This document shows, one piece after another, positions 1 to 10,673 of a DNA stretch of 64,000 nucleotides (position 1 is its first letter; every line of letters begins with the position of its first letter). The DNA is taken from NCBI RefSeq assembly GCF_900090315.1, contig NZ_FMHZ01000002.1, forward strand, positions 4,372,501 to 4,436,500, read 5' to 3'. The notes under the pieces were generated by a model. It had not been told where the DNA came from and did not search any database. It saw only the letters and a program-made list of their open reading frames with translations. Made by a program: the position numbers and the translations under genes. Source of the DNA: Micromonospora citrea. Lineage in GTDB: Bacteria > Actinomycetota > Actinomycetes > Mycobacteriales > Micromonosporaceae.

Positions 1-77
1 GTCGGGTTCGACGGGTCTCCGGAGCGGCGATGCTGCTGCTGGCGGCAGCCCTCGCCGTGACCGTCGCATCTCCGTGA
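1..77 (+). CDS. 3' end of an upstream gene (partial)
   Basis: An open frame runs from the window edge to a TGA at 75-77. Its last residues form a hydrophobic, Ala/Leu-rich stretch (AAMLLLAAALAVTVA) of membrane-segment type. The TGA overlaps the GTG of the next gene in a GTGA arrangement, which suggests translational coupling. Only about 25 codons are visible, so no product can be named and a chance open frame is possible. Confidence 0.3.
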   Translation, partial: RVRRVSGAAMLLLAAALAVTVASP

Positions 78-460
78 CCCCCACTCTGGAAGCCGACACG
101 ACCCAGGGGCAGGTGGTGATCACCACGTTCCACTGCGGCGACCTGGCGCGCGTGCTGGTCGTCCTGCTGCTGCATCTGCGGGTGAAGCGGGACGTCCGTC
201 GCCATGCCGAGGGATTCCTCGGCATCAGGCTGCTCGTGCGGTGGCGGGAGCGGACGGTGTGGAGCATCTCGCTCTGGCGTGATCTCGACAGCGTCTACTC
301 GATGGGCGGGGTGTCCAGGCACGTCGCCGCGTCGCGGGTGCCCGCGAAGCTCGGCGTCACCACCAGTTGCGACATCTTCTGCCACGTCGGTGAGTGGACC
401 CGGGTCATGTTCGGCGGCGGCAGGTGTCCGTCACGGCCCGATGGACGCTCCGGAGAGTGA
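74..460 (+). CDS. Hypothetical protein, possible small dimeric alpha/beta-barrel domain
   Basis: A 128-residue protein starting at a GTG that overlaps the preceding stop codon. The middle part (about residues 35-110) reads like a compact globular domain: a basic helix, then RERTVWSISLWRDLDSVY, then a segment with two cysteines and a Trp. The pattern of 'reads W/F-rich strand, then helix' recalls monooxygenase-like ferredoxin-fold proteins such as the ABM and DUF3291 families. That resemblance is weak and I do not assign a function. The next gene follows after a 50-bp gap with its own ribosome-binding site. Start choice rests on the GTGA overlap only. Confidence 0.5.
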   Translation: MTPTLEADTTQGQVVITTFHCGDLARVLVVLLLHLRVKRDVRRHAEGFLGIRLLVRWRERTVWSISLWRDLDSVYSMGGVSRHVAASRVPAKLGVTTSCDIFCHVGEWTRVMFGGGRCPSRPDGRSGE

Positions 461-510
461 TGTCCGAACACATGGAACAACAGGTTCTGCTAACCGGGAG
501 GAGTCCCAGA

Positions 511-768
511 ATGCCTTTGCCAACCGATCGCGGCGTCGTCGTCATCGACGTCGAGGACGACGGCACGAGCACCGTGCGCATCTGTGCGGAGGTCGTGAAC
601 GGCGCACCCGTCGACGTCTTCGCGGAGCACCACGGCGCCGTGCACGTCCGCGTGCACAACGACGTCCCGATGTTCACCCAGGGGCGGCGTAGCGTCTCCA
701 AGCGGATCGCCGAGGTCTACGACGACAACGGCACGATCAACGTCGGCCGGGTCCGCGGCGCGGCCTGA
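511..768 (+). CDS. Small conserved-looking hypothetical protein
   Basis: An 85-residue acidic, soluble protein. The ATG at 511 has a clear Shine-Dalgarno GGGAGGAG at 496-503. Upstream in-frame codons back to 394 exist but have no such signal, so I take 511. The sequence alternates short beta-like stretches (VVVIDVEDD, STVRICAEVV, VHVRVHNDVPMF), suggesting a small beta-rich fold. There are no membrane segments, signal peptide or cysteine motif. I do not recognise the family. It lies directly before the intergenic repeat tract that borders the ybaK-like gene. Confidence 0.6.
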   Translation: MPLPTDRGVVVIDVEDDGTSTVRICAEVVNGAPVDVFAEHHGAVHVRVHNDVPMFTQGRRSVSKRIAEVYDDNGTINVGRVRGAA

Positions 769-915
769 TCCGTTGGTAGTCGCGGGGGACGGGCCGGTCG
801 TGCCGGCGGTCGGTCCTCCGCGCGTTCCTCGTCCCCGTGTTCCCCGTCCCGCCGCCGGTCGGCGGACGGACAGCGAAGCGGCCCGCGTGCCCGGCGGGTC
901 CGCGCGCCCGACGGC

Positions 916-1080
916 GGGGCGGCCCGCGCGTCCGTCACCGGGTGGGCGGCGGGGCGGCCCGCGCGTCCGTCACCGGGTGGGCGGCGGGGCGGCCCGCGCG
1001 TCCGTCACCGGGTGGGCGGCGGGGCGGCCCGCGCGTCCGTCACCGGGTGGACAGCGGGGCGACCTGCGCGTCCGTCAAGG
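916..1080. repeat. 35-bp tandem repeat derived from the end of the ybaK-like gene
   Basis: Nearly perfect 35-bp units start at 916, 951, 986 and 1021, followed by a degenerate unit at 1056-1080. The degenerate unit is coding sequence: on the minus strand it encodes the last residues and stop of the YbaK-like protein. The repeat therefore looks like amplification of the gene's 3' end into the intergenic space. Each copy restates a TGA in the minus direction. Confidence 0.85.
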
Positions 1081-1519
1081 TCAGCAGGTCGGCCGGGGCC
1101 AGTTCGACCTGGAGCCCGCGCCGACCCGCCGAGACGTACACGGTGGGGTGGTCGAGCGCCGACGAGTCCAGCACGGTGGGCAGCCGCCGGCGCTGGCCGA
1201 GCGGGCTGATGCCGCCGCGCACGTATCCGGTGGCCCGCTCGGCCGCCGCCCGGTCGGCCATGGCCGACCGCTTGCCGCCGACGGCCGCGGCGAGGGCCTT
1301 GAGATCCAGCTCGCCGGTGACCGGCACGACCGCCACGGTGAGGGCGCCGTCGACCTCGGCGACCAGCGACTTGAACACCCGCTCCGGCGGCACCCCCAGC
1401 GCCGCCGCGACCAGCGCGCCATAGTTCGGCGCGTCGGGGGAGACGTCGTACGGATGGGTGGTGTGGGCGACCTTCCGCTTCGTCAGCAACGCGGTCGCCG
1501 GAGTGCCCTGTCCCGCCAT
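1040..1519 (-). CDS. YbaK/EbsC-type aminoacyl-tRNA deacylase
   Basis: A 159-residue protein of the YbaK/ProX-like family, which hydrolyses Cys-tRNA(Pro) or related mischarged tRNAs in trans. Length matches the family. Visible family features are the N-terminal ATALLTKRKVAHTTHPYD strand-helix region, VFKSLV near residue 47 holding the conserved lysine, and GGISPLGQRRRLPTVLD, where the family has its Gly-rich substrate loop. A longer open frame extends upstream, but its Gly/Pro/Arg-rich sequence is non-coding in character. The ATG at 1519 gives the usual family N-terminus. The stop codon sits inside the 35-bp repeat tract. Substrate specificity cannot be read from sequence. Confidence 0.87.
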   Translation of the reverse strand: MAGQGTPATALLTKRKVAHTTHPYDVSPDAPNYGALVAAALGVPPERVFKSLVAEVDGALTVAVVPVTGELDLKALAAAVGGKRSAMADRAAAERATGYVRGGISPLGQRRRLPTVLDSSALDHPTVYVSAGRRGLQVELAPADLLTLTDAQVAPLSTR

Positions 1520-1696
1520 GACCGTCACGCTAACCGGGTGCGGCACGGGTGGGCGAGCCGAAAACGCCCGCGCCCCGAGGTGTGGGACGGCCGGCGCGTC
1601 GGGGTGCGGGCAGGGCCGCACCGCCTCGTCGGACGGCAGCTCGGCCGGGGCGGGCCGCCGGCCCCGGAGCCTGCCGGGGCCCACCCGACGGGGCCG

Positions 1697-1741
1697 GCCG
1701 GCACCTGCCCGGCCGGCACCTGCCCGGCCGGCACCTGCCCG
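1697..1741. repeat. 15-bp tandem repeat
   Basis: Three perfect copies of a 15-bp unit (GGCCGGCACCTGCCC) at 1697, 1712 and 1727, with an imperfect fourth near 1763-1780. They lie in the gap between the ends of two minus-strand genes. Confidence 0.8.
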
Positions 1742-1786
1742 GTCGGGCCCATCCGACGGGCCGGCTGGCACCTGCCCGGCCGGGGC

Positions 1787-3010
1787 CTACCCGACGGGCC
1801 GGCAGACCAGCACCGTCGGCGCGCCGGCCACCCGGGTCAGCACCAGGCTGGCCGCCTCGTCGCCGGCCAGCCGCAGGTCGCGGCGGAGCTTCTCCGGCTC
1901 CAGCGCGGACCCGCGCTTGAGGATCTCCACCCGGCCGACCCGGCGGTCCCGCAGCAGCGCCCGCAGCCGCTTGAGCGAGAACGGCAGCACGTCGGTGACC
2001 TCCAGGCAGCGGGCGAACGGGGTCGCCGCCGGGGCGTCCCCGTAGAGGTAGGCGATGCTCGGGTCGGCCAGCGTCGCGTCGAGGGCGTCGGCCAGCTCCG
2101 CGACGAGGTGCGCGCGGACCACCGCCGGGTCCGGGTCGTACACGTAGCGGCGCGTCGGTCCGACGGCCGCCTCGGCGTCGCCCGAGCCGCTGAGCTGGAA
2201 GAAGGGAATCCCTGCCGCGCCGGAGGCGTCGGCAGGGCGCCCTGCCCCGCCGCGCAGCAGGGTGGCGCGGCGGGGGACCGCGGCGAGCCGGCCGCACCAC
2301 AGCGCCGCCTCGACCAGGTCGCCGTCCGCGCTCACCCACTCCGCCTCGGCGCCCGCCGGGATGAGCGCGTGGTCGATCCCGGGTGCCACCTTGACCACCG
2401 TGTACGGCACCCGCTCGGCCAGCCCGACGACGAAGTCCCAGGGCGGGGAGTAGGCGTTCGGGTCGAAGATCCGCCGCCCGGTGCCGGCCCTCCGCCGCGC
2501 CGGGTCGCAGAACACGCCGTCGACCCGGTCCACGTCGAACGCCGTGGCGTCGCCGCACTCCACCGTGAACAGCTCGGCCAGCCCGGCCGCCTCGGCGTTG
2601 GCGGCGGCCATCGCGGCGGTCAGCGGGTCGGCCTCCACGCCGTACACCCGGATGCCGACGCGGGCGGCGGCGAGCGCGTCCGCGCCGAGGCCGCAGCCGA
2701 GGTCGGCCAGGGTGCGCACGCCGGCGTCGCGCAACCGGGCGGCCCGCCGGTCGGCCACCGGCCGGCGGGTGGCCTGCTCGAGCCCGGCCCGGGTCAGGAA
2801 CATGCCCGCCGCCGCCGGCCCGAACTTGCCGACCGCCCGGCGGCGCAGCTCGGCCTGGGTGAGCGCGGCCGCGGCCAGCGCGGGCGGCAGTCCGGCCGAG
2901 CGGAGCGCGGCCGCCGCGGCCAGCGGATCGCCGCCGGCCACGCGCGCGGCGGCGTCGAGCGCGGCCGACCCCTCGGGCGTACGCAGGGCGGCGAGCTGGT
3001 CGAGGTCCAC
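1787..3010 (-). CDS. Class I SAM-dependent methyltransferase with THUMP-like domain
   Basis: A 407-residue protein. Residues about 100-180 form a Rossmann methyltransferase: motif I is LADLGCGLGADAL, the acidic strand-2 end is VYGVEADP, and the motif IV region is GVFCDPARR. The C-terminal 100 residues (VTDVLPFSLKRLRALL, VEILKRGSALEPEKLRR) match the 'THUMP-like' domain described for actinobacterial methyltransferases. The DPARR/DPPR-type motif suggests a nucleic-acid substrate, but the target is unknown. The helical N-terminus (residues 1-90) is Ala-rich. It is transcribed away from groES; the stretch between their starts holds the groE control region. The ATG at 3010 is the first in-frame start. 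Confidence 0.8.
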   Translation of the reverse strand: MDLDQLAALRTPEGSAALDAAARVAGGDPLAAAAALRSAGLPPALAAAALTQAELRRRAVGKFGPAAAGMFLTRAGLEQATRRPVADRRAARLRDAGVRTLADLGCGLGADALAAARVGIRVYGVEADPLTAAMAAANAEAAGLAELFTVECGDATAFDVDRVDGVFCDPARRRAGTGRRIFDPNAYSPPWDFVVGLAERVPYTVVKVAPGIDHALIPAGAEAEWVSADGDLVEAALWCGRLAAVPRRATLLRGGAGRPADASGAAGIPFFQLSGSGDAEAAVGPTRRYVYDPDPAVVRAHLVAELADALDATLADPSIAYLYGDAPAATPFARCLEVTDVLPFSLKRLRALLRDRRVGRVEILKRGSALEPEKLRRDLRLAGDEAASLVLTRVAGAPTVLVCRPVG

Positions 3011-3052
3011 CCGGTCATTCTCGCCGCCCGGTCCGACGCGCCGACCGGCGGG

Positions 3053-3079
3053 CTGGCACTCTCCTTGACGGAGTGCTAG
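3053..3079 (+). promoter_or_regulatory. CIRCE operator 1 (HrcA site)
   Basis: A 9-9-9 inverted repeat, CTGGCACTC then nine bases then GAGTGCTAG, one mismatch from the CIRCE consensus TTAGCACTC-N9-GAGTGCTAA. HrcA bound here represses groESL until heat stress. It overlaps the -35 box of the groE promoter. Confidence 0.92.
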
Positions 3080-3093
3080 CCGAGGAATAACCT
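3065..3093 (+). promoter_or_regulatory. groES promoter
   Basis: TTGACG (3065-3070), a 17-bp spacer and TAACCT (3088-3093) make a good vegetative sigma-factor promoter. The -35 lies in the spacer of CIRCE 1, so HrcA binding would block it. The transcript would start near 3100, inside CIRCE 2. Confidence 0.65.
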
Positions 3094-3097
3094 GCGA

Positions 3098-3124
3098 TTA
3101 GCACTCTCACCCCGAGGGTGCCAG
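3098..3124 (+). promoter_or_regulatory. CIRCE operator 2 (one arm degenerate)
   Basis: A perfect left half-site TTAGCACTC, nine bases, then GGGTGCCAG, a right arm with several mismatches to the consensus. It begins 19 bp after CIRCE 1 and covers the predicted start of transcription. Confidence 0.75.
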
Positions 3125-3259
3125 CTTCCGGGCCGTCTGGTCCGGGCGCTGAACGCCAGGCGGACCGGCACCCGCGACGACGGCCCCGCCCGGTGGCATG
3201 TGGCAGATTGACGCCGGTCGGCATGCCGTCCGGTAACGAAACCAGTACCCCAGGAGGGT

Positions 3260-5291
<2,032 letters not shown>

Positions 5292-5308
5292 CCCTCGCCG
5301 TACGCGAC

Positions 5309-5347
5309 ACACAGGGCGCGCCGTCCTCGCGACGGCGCGCCCTGTGT
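5309..5347 (+). terminator. groESL terminator
   Basis: A perfect 17-bp inverted repeat (5309-5325 and 5331-5347) with loop CTCGC, starting 18 bp after the groEL stop. It has no T-run, as is usual for actinomycete terminators. Confidence 0.75.
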
Positions 5348-5528
5348 GCCTTCCGAGGCCGGCGTCGGCCGGTCCGGCCGTCCGGCGCGGTGTGCGGCTC
5401 CGGGCCGAGGTGTGCCCGGCCCCTACCCGGGGCGACTGTCCAGGCCCGGTCTGCGCCGGGCCCGCCGGCGGTGGGACGCACGTCTTGGGCGTGATGTTGA
5501 TCTTCGCCGCGTCTTGACCCGGACGCGC

Positions 5529-5560
5529 GGACGCCGCGCCCCGGGTGGGGCGCGGCGTCC
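5529..5560 (-). terminator. Hairpin terminator downstream of the whiD-like gene
   Basis: A perfect 14-bp stem (5529-5542 and 5547-5560) with loop GGGT, lying 21 bp beyond the stop codon of the minus-strand WhiB-family gene. Confidence 0.7.
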
Positions 5561-5580
5561 GAGTACGTCGGTCCGCGAAC

Positions 5581-5964
5581 TCAGGCGATCTTGCGCTGGG
5601 CGGGGACGGTCGACTTGTGCGGCCGGCCCAGGCGGGCCTCCAGCCGGGCGACGTCGACTCGGGTCTGCCGGCGGTCGGCCAGGTCCTCCCAGCCGAGGGC
5701 GAGCAGCCGAAGCCGCTCCGACTCGCTGAAGCCGCCCCACACGCCGTACGGCTCCCGGACGGAGAGCGCGTGTGCGGCGCACTCGGCCCGGACGGGGCAG
5801 GCGCGGCAGACCGCCTTGGCTGCGGACTCGCGGCGCAGTCGCGACGAGCCGCGCTCGCCGTCGGGGTGGAAGAACTGCGCGCTGTCCCGCCCCCGGCAGG
5901 CACCGAGCCGCTGCCAGTCCCACAGGTCGACGATGGGTCCGGGCAGTCTGCGTACGTTCGACAT
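5581..5964 (-). CDS. WhiB-family regulator, WhiD/WhiB3-like
   Basis: A 127-residue Wbl protein. Four cysteines at about residues 23, 53, 56 and 62 (ACRGRD, VCRACPVRAEC) bind a [4Fe-4S] cluster. The turn GVWGG follows near residue 76 and a basic tail provides DNA or sigma-factor contacts. LPGPIVDLWDWQ and FFHPDGERG are the WhiD/WhiB3 signature. In Streptomyces whiD lies beside bldM, exactly as here, which supports a role in sporulation. An upstream GTG at 5970 is possible, but SD GGAGGAGG is spaced about 8 bases from the ATG at 5964 and only about 2 from the GTG. Divergent from bldM. Confidence 0.93.
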   Translation of the reverse strand: MSNVRRLPGPIVDLWDWQRLGACRGRDSAQFFHPDGERGSSRLRRESAAKAVCRACPVRAECAAHALSVREPYGVWGGFSESERLRLLALGWEDLADRRQTRVDVARLEARLGRPHKSTVPAQRKIA

Positions 5965-6091
5965 CAGCACCCCTCCTCCCGCGCGGCACCGCGCAGATCC
6001 TTGTGAATCGGCGTCCGGGCGGCGGTCCGCGCAGGCGCGCCGTTTCCGGCCTGGATGCTCCCTACCCGAGCTTTCCCCGGCTCACACTTCT

Positions 6092-6160
6092 TTGATCCAA
6101 AACTTCGGACAACTCGCGGCATATGCCCTACTTGTCGGAAAAGTTCGGAGGATTGTCGGG
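6092..6160. promoter_or_regulatory. Repeat-rich control region between whiD-like gene and bldM
   Basis: An AT-richer block in the 250-bp divergent gap. It contains TTCGGACAA (6104-6112) and TTGTCGGAA (6132-6140), which form an imperfect inverted repeat (8 of 9) around a GGCATATGCC palindrome at 6118-6127. TTGTCGG recurs at 6153-6159 and GTTCGGA at 6143-6149. This looks like a cluster of regulator binding sites. I cannot name the regulator; BldM autoregulation is one possibility. Confidence 0.4.
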
Positions 6161-6217
6161 AACCCCCTCGCGACTCGACTCGGCCGTGGTCTGCTCGTGG
6201 GCGGAGAGGAGACCACT

Positions 6218-7027
6218 GTGCGTACGGTTCTCGTGTGCGTTCGGACACCGCTTGCGGCGCAGCATCTGACGTCCGCGGCGGCACGGCTGGGGCTGTCCGC
6301 CGTCGTGCGGACCGCCGTCTCCGATCCCGAGGTGATGCTGCGACTGGCCGAGCGTCCGGCCGACGTGGTGCTCGCCGACACGGCCCTCACCCGGCCGGAC
6401 AGCGCGGGCTTCGTCCGGCGGGTGCTCGCCCGCGCGCCCCAGGCCTCCGTCCTGCTGCTCGGCACCGAGGAGTCCGAGGCCGCCGCCGCCACCATCAGCG
6501 CCGGCGCCCGGGGTCTGATCCAGGGCGCCGACCACGACCTGACCAGCGCGGTGGCCAAGGCCCTGCTGCTGCTCTCCGCGCCCGGCCGGACGACCCGCCC
6601 CCGCATCACCGACCCGGCCCGGGACACCGCGGCGGTCGGCGGACCGGTCCGCGCCACGCCGTCCGGCCGGTCACCGGCCGATCCGGGTCCCGCCTGGTCG
6701 ACGGCGTCGGCCGACGGCGCGGGTGCCCCGACGGTGGTGCCGGCGCAGCGCGGCGACGACCCGGCCGAGCCGGCCGACGCCCCGCCCGCGGGGCAGCGGG
6801 GCGCCTCCGGCGGGCGCGGCGGCCGGTCCGCGATCGGGCTCACCGAGCGCGAGCTACAGGTGCTGCTCGGCATGGCGGAGGGCAAGAGCAACGCCGAGAT
6901 CGGCCGGGAGTTGTTCGTCTCGGAGGACACGGTGAAGACCCACGCCCGCCGGCTGTTCCGCAAGCTCGGCGCGCGGGACCGCGCGCACGCGGTGGCGGCC
7001 GGCTTCCGCGCCGGCCTGGTGGCCTGA
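6218..7027 (+). CDS. bldM: BldM-like atypical response regulator
   Basis: A 269-residue regulator: receiver domain (1-115), a long Pro/Ala/Gly-rich linker (about 120-205), and a LuxR/NarL helix-turn-helix (about 207-265). The C-terminal block SNAEIGRELFVSEDTVKTHARRLF followed by KLGARDRAHAVAAGFRAGLV is the BldM signature. The phospho-acceptor position Asp54 is kept (VLADTAL). The acidic pair normally at 8-9 is Val-Arg (VCVRTPLA), and the conserved Lys region reads ARGLIQGADHD. The pocket is therefore degenerate and phosphorylation-independent action is likely. Start GTG at 6218 with GGAGAGGAG just upstream. BldM controls spore formation genes in Streptomyces, alone or with WhiI. Confidence 0.88.
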   Translation: MRTVLVCVRTPLAAQHLTSAAARLGLSAVVRTAVSDPEVMLRLAERPADVVLADTALTRPDSAGFVRRVLARAPQASVLLLGTEESEAAAATISAGARGLIQGADHDLTSAVAKALLLLSAPGRTTRPRITDPARDTAAVGGPVRATPSGRSPADPGPAWSTASADGAGAPTVVPAQRGDDPAEPADAPPAGQRGASGGRGGRSAIGLTERELQVLLGMAEGKSNAEIGRELFVSEDTVKTHARRLFRKLGARDRAHAVAAGFRAGLVA

Positions 7028-7055
7028 CCACGCGATGCCCTGGTGCCTCGGTGCC

Positions 7056-7255
7056 CTGATCGCCTGGCGGCCTGGTGCCGGCCCGTCCGGTGCCCTGATC
7101 GCCTGGCGGCCTGGTGCCGGCCCGTCCGGTGCCCTGATCGCCTGGCGGCCTGGTGCCGGCCCGTCCGGTGCCCTGATCGCCTGGCGGCCTGGTGCCGGCC
7201 CGTCCGGTGCCCTGATCGCCTGGCGGCCTGGTGCCGGCCCGTCCGGTGCCCTGAT
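7056..7255. repeat. Five perfect 39-bp tandem repeats
   Basis: Units start at 7056, 7095, 7134, 7173 and 7212 with no differences that I can see, and a truncated sixth begins at 7251. The period of 39 keeps frames open on both strands. The translations are Ala/Pro/Gly/Arg repeats without domain character, so I treat this as intergenic DNA between two convergent genes. Confidence 0.93.
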
Positions 7256-7317
7256 GGATCGCCCGGTGTCCCGATCCCGGTCGCCCCAGTGAACTGACCG
7301 CGCCGTGCCGGCCGGCG

Positions 7318-7728
7318 TCAGCGGTCGGCGTCGGGCTCCTCGTCGGTGCCCTCGGTCAGGGTGTCGTGCACGCCGTCGGCGTAGCCCCGCGCGTAGTCCC
7401 AGGTGACGTAGTGGTCCGGGTCGGGGTCGTAGGCCGGCTCGTGCACCCTGGGCCGCCCGGAGCTGAGCAGGTGACGCAGGTTGCCCCGGAGCAGGTCCCA
7501 GTCGAAGTAGTGCGGCTCCCGGCAGTCCTCGCACTCGATGACCAGCCCGCGCACCCCGATCGGCGCCAGCAGCGCCTGGTAGATCTCCAGGTCGGCGAGG
7601 TCCTCCAGCACGTCCTGGCGCTCGACGTCGGTCAGCGGGTCGAGCGGGGCGTCGTCGCCCGGATCGTGCAGGCCGGCGGCCGGGTCGGCCGGGTCGCCGT
7701 TGAAGGGGTCGATGGGCTCGTCGTGCAC
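7318..7728 (-). CDS. DUF5319 family protein
   Basis: A 136-residue acidic protein found in actinobacteria. It begins MHDEPIDPFNGDPADP from a GTG at 7728, which is the typical family N-terminus. It contains a Cys pair (ECEDCREPHYFDWDLL, about residues 70-86), possibly a metal-binding or redox site, and an acidic C-terminal tail. Biochemical function is unknown. It sits between bldM and guaB on the opposite strand. The only Shine-Dalgarno-like sequence (GAGGGG) is very close to the GTG, so the start is somewhat uncertain. Confidence 0.8.
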   Translation of the reverse strand: MHDEPIDPFNGDPADPAAGLHDPGDDAPLDPLTDVERQDVLEDLADLEIYQALLAPIGVRGLVIECEDCREPHYFDWDLLRGNLRHLLSSGRPRVHEPAYDPDPDHYVTWDYARGYADGVHDTLTEGTDEEPDADR

Positions 7729-7882
7729 CCCCTCACCGTAGACCCAACGCCCGGGCCACGTCCGCCCCCGGGCACCGGTGACCTGGGCCGCCACCGGCGG
7801 GGACGGCCCGGGCCGGTGGGTACGATGGGACGACGCGCCGTCACCCGGCGCGCGCCGGTGCCCGCGCGCGCCACCTCGCTGA

Positions 7883-9475
<1,593 letters not shown>

Positions 9476-9505
9476 CCCACCACCCCCAACCACCTGGAGT
9501 CCCCC

Positions 9506-10624
9506 ATGCGTGACGTGGTCGAGATCGGGCTGGGCAAGACCGCGCAGCGCGGCTACCACCTGGACGACATCGCCATCGTGCCGAGCCGCCGGACCAGGGA
9601 CGTCGACGACGTCTCCACCGCCTGGCAGCTCGACGCGTACCAGTTCGGCATCCCCTGCGTCGGGCATCCCTCGGACGCGACGATGAGCCCGGCGTCCGCC
9701 GTCCGGCTCGGCCAGCTCGGCGGTCTCGGCGTGCTCAACGTCGAGGGACTGTGGACCCGCTACGAGAACCCGGCCAAGGTGCTGGAGGAGCTGTCCGCGC
9801 TCGACGAGGACGCCCGCACCACCAAGCGGCTCCAGGAGGTCTACGCGGAGCCGATCCGCCCCGACCTGATCGCCGAGCGGGTCCGCGAGCTGCGCGCCGG
9901 CGGCGGGACGGTGGCGGTGCGGGTCAGCCCGCAGCACACCCTGGCGCTGGCCCCGGTGATCCTCGACGCCGGCGTGGACATCCTGGTCATCCAGGGCACC
10001 CTCGTCTCGGCCGAGCACGTCTCGACCACCGAGGAACCGCTCAACCTCAAGGAGTTCATCGCCGACCTCGACCTCCCGGTCGTCGTCGGCGGCTGCACCG
10101 ACTACAAGACGGCGCTGCACCTGATGCGCACCGGCGCGGCCGGCGTGATCGTCGGCATCGGCGGCGACGAGTGGTCCACCACCGACTCGGTGCTCGGCAT
10201 CCGGGTGCCGATGGCGACCGCGATCGCCGACGCGGCGGCGGCCCGCCGGGACTACCTCGACGAGACCGGCGGCCGGTACGTGCACCTGATCGCCGACGGC
10301 GACATCGAGACCTCCGGCGACATCGCGAAGGCGCTCGGCTGCGGCGCGGACGCGGTGATGCTCGGCGAGCCGCTGTCGCTCTGCGCGGAGGCGCCGGCCG
10401 GCGGCGCCTGGTGGCACTCCGCCGCCAGCCACCCGTCGCTGCCGCGCGGCGCGTTCGAGGCGGCCGGCGAGCCGCTCGGCTCGATGGAGCAGCTCCTCTT
10501 CGGCCCTGCCGACGAGCCGGACGGCCAGCTCAACCTCTTCGGCGGGCTGCGCCGCGCGATGGCCAAGTGCGGCTACCGCGACCTCAAGGAGTTCCAGAAG
10601 GTCGGCCTGGTCCTCGACCGCTGA
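9506..10624 (+). CDS. guaB3: GuaB3, IMP dehydrogenase/GMP reductase family protein without the catalytic cysteine loop
   Basis: A 372-residue barrel protein, shorter than IMPDH and lacking the CBS insert. It begins VEIGLGKTAQRGYHLDDIAIVPSRRTRD, typical of the actinobacterial GuaB3 group. At the place of the IMPDH loop (GPGAICTTR) it reads VGIGGDEWSTTDSVLG, so the usual nucleophilic cysteine is absent. [27 protein letters not shown] corresponds to the phosphate-binding region. Normal IMPDH activity is therefore unlikely; GMP reductase or a regulatory role has been proposed for GuaB3 relatives. It follows guaB closely, with its own ATG start. Confidence 0.92.
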   Translation: MRDVVEIGLGKTAQRGYHLDDIAIVPSRRTRDVDDVSTAWQLDAYQFGIPCVGHPSDATMSPASAVRLGQLGGLGVLNVEGLWTRYENPAKVLEELSALDEDARTTKRLQEVYAEPIRPDLIAERVRELRAGGGTVAVRVSPQHTLALAPVILDAGVDILVIQGTLVSAEHVSTTEEPLNLKEFIADLDLPVVVGGCTDYKTALHLMRTGAAGVIVGIGGDEWSTTDSVLGIRVPMATAIADAAAARRDYLDETGGRYVHLIADGDIETSGDIAKALGCGADAVMLGEPLSLCAEAPAGGAWWHSAASHPSLPRGAFEAAGEPLGSMEQLLFGPADEPDGQLNLFGGLRRAMAKCGYRDLKEFQKVGLVLDR

Positions 10625-10661
10625 CCTGCGCAAGCGCCACCATCCGCACCGGCCGCGCCGA

Positions 10662-10667
10662 TAGGCT
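10662..10667 (+). promoter_or_regulatory. Candidate -10 element for a leaderless M1 peptidase transcript
   Basis: TAGGCT ends 6 bases before the GTG at 10674, with no Shine-Dalgarno in between. This is the arrangement expected when transcription begins at the start codon. No clear -35 is visible. Confidence 0.4.
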
Positions 10668-10673
10668 CGGCCG

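Noticed and set aside
916..1055. CRISPR-like look of the 35-bp repeats
   Set aside because: Units are directly adjacent with no spacers and no cas genes are nearby; they are tandem minisatellite units. The same applies to the 39-bp repeats at 7056.
773..3079. A 768-codon plus-strand open frame opposite the ybaK-like and methyltransferase genes
   Set aside because: Its translation is Arg/Gly/Pro/Val-rich without any domain. It is the GC-skew shadow of two well-supported minus-strand genes.
7035..7297. Two overlapping plus-strand frames with perfect 13-residue repeats
   Set aside because: Open only because the 39-bp repeat is a multiple of three; no start signal and translation in several frames is equally open.
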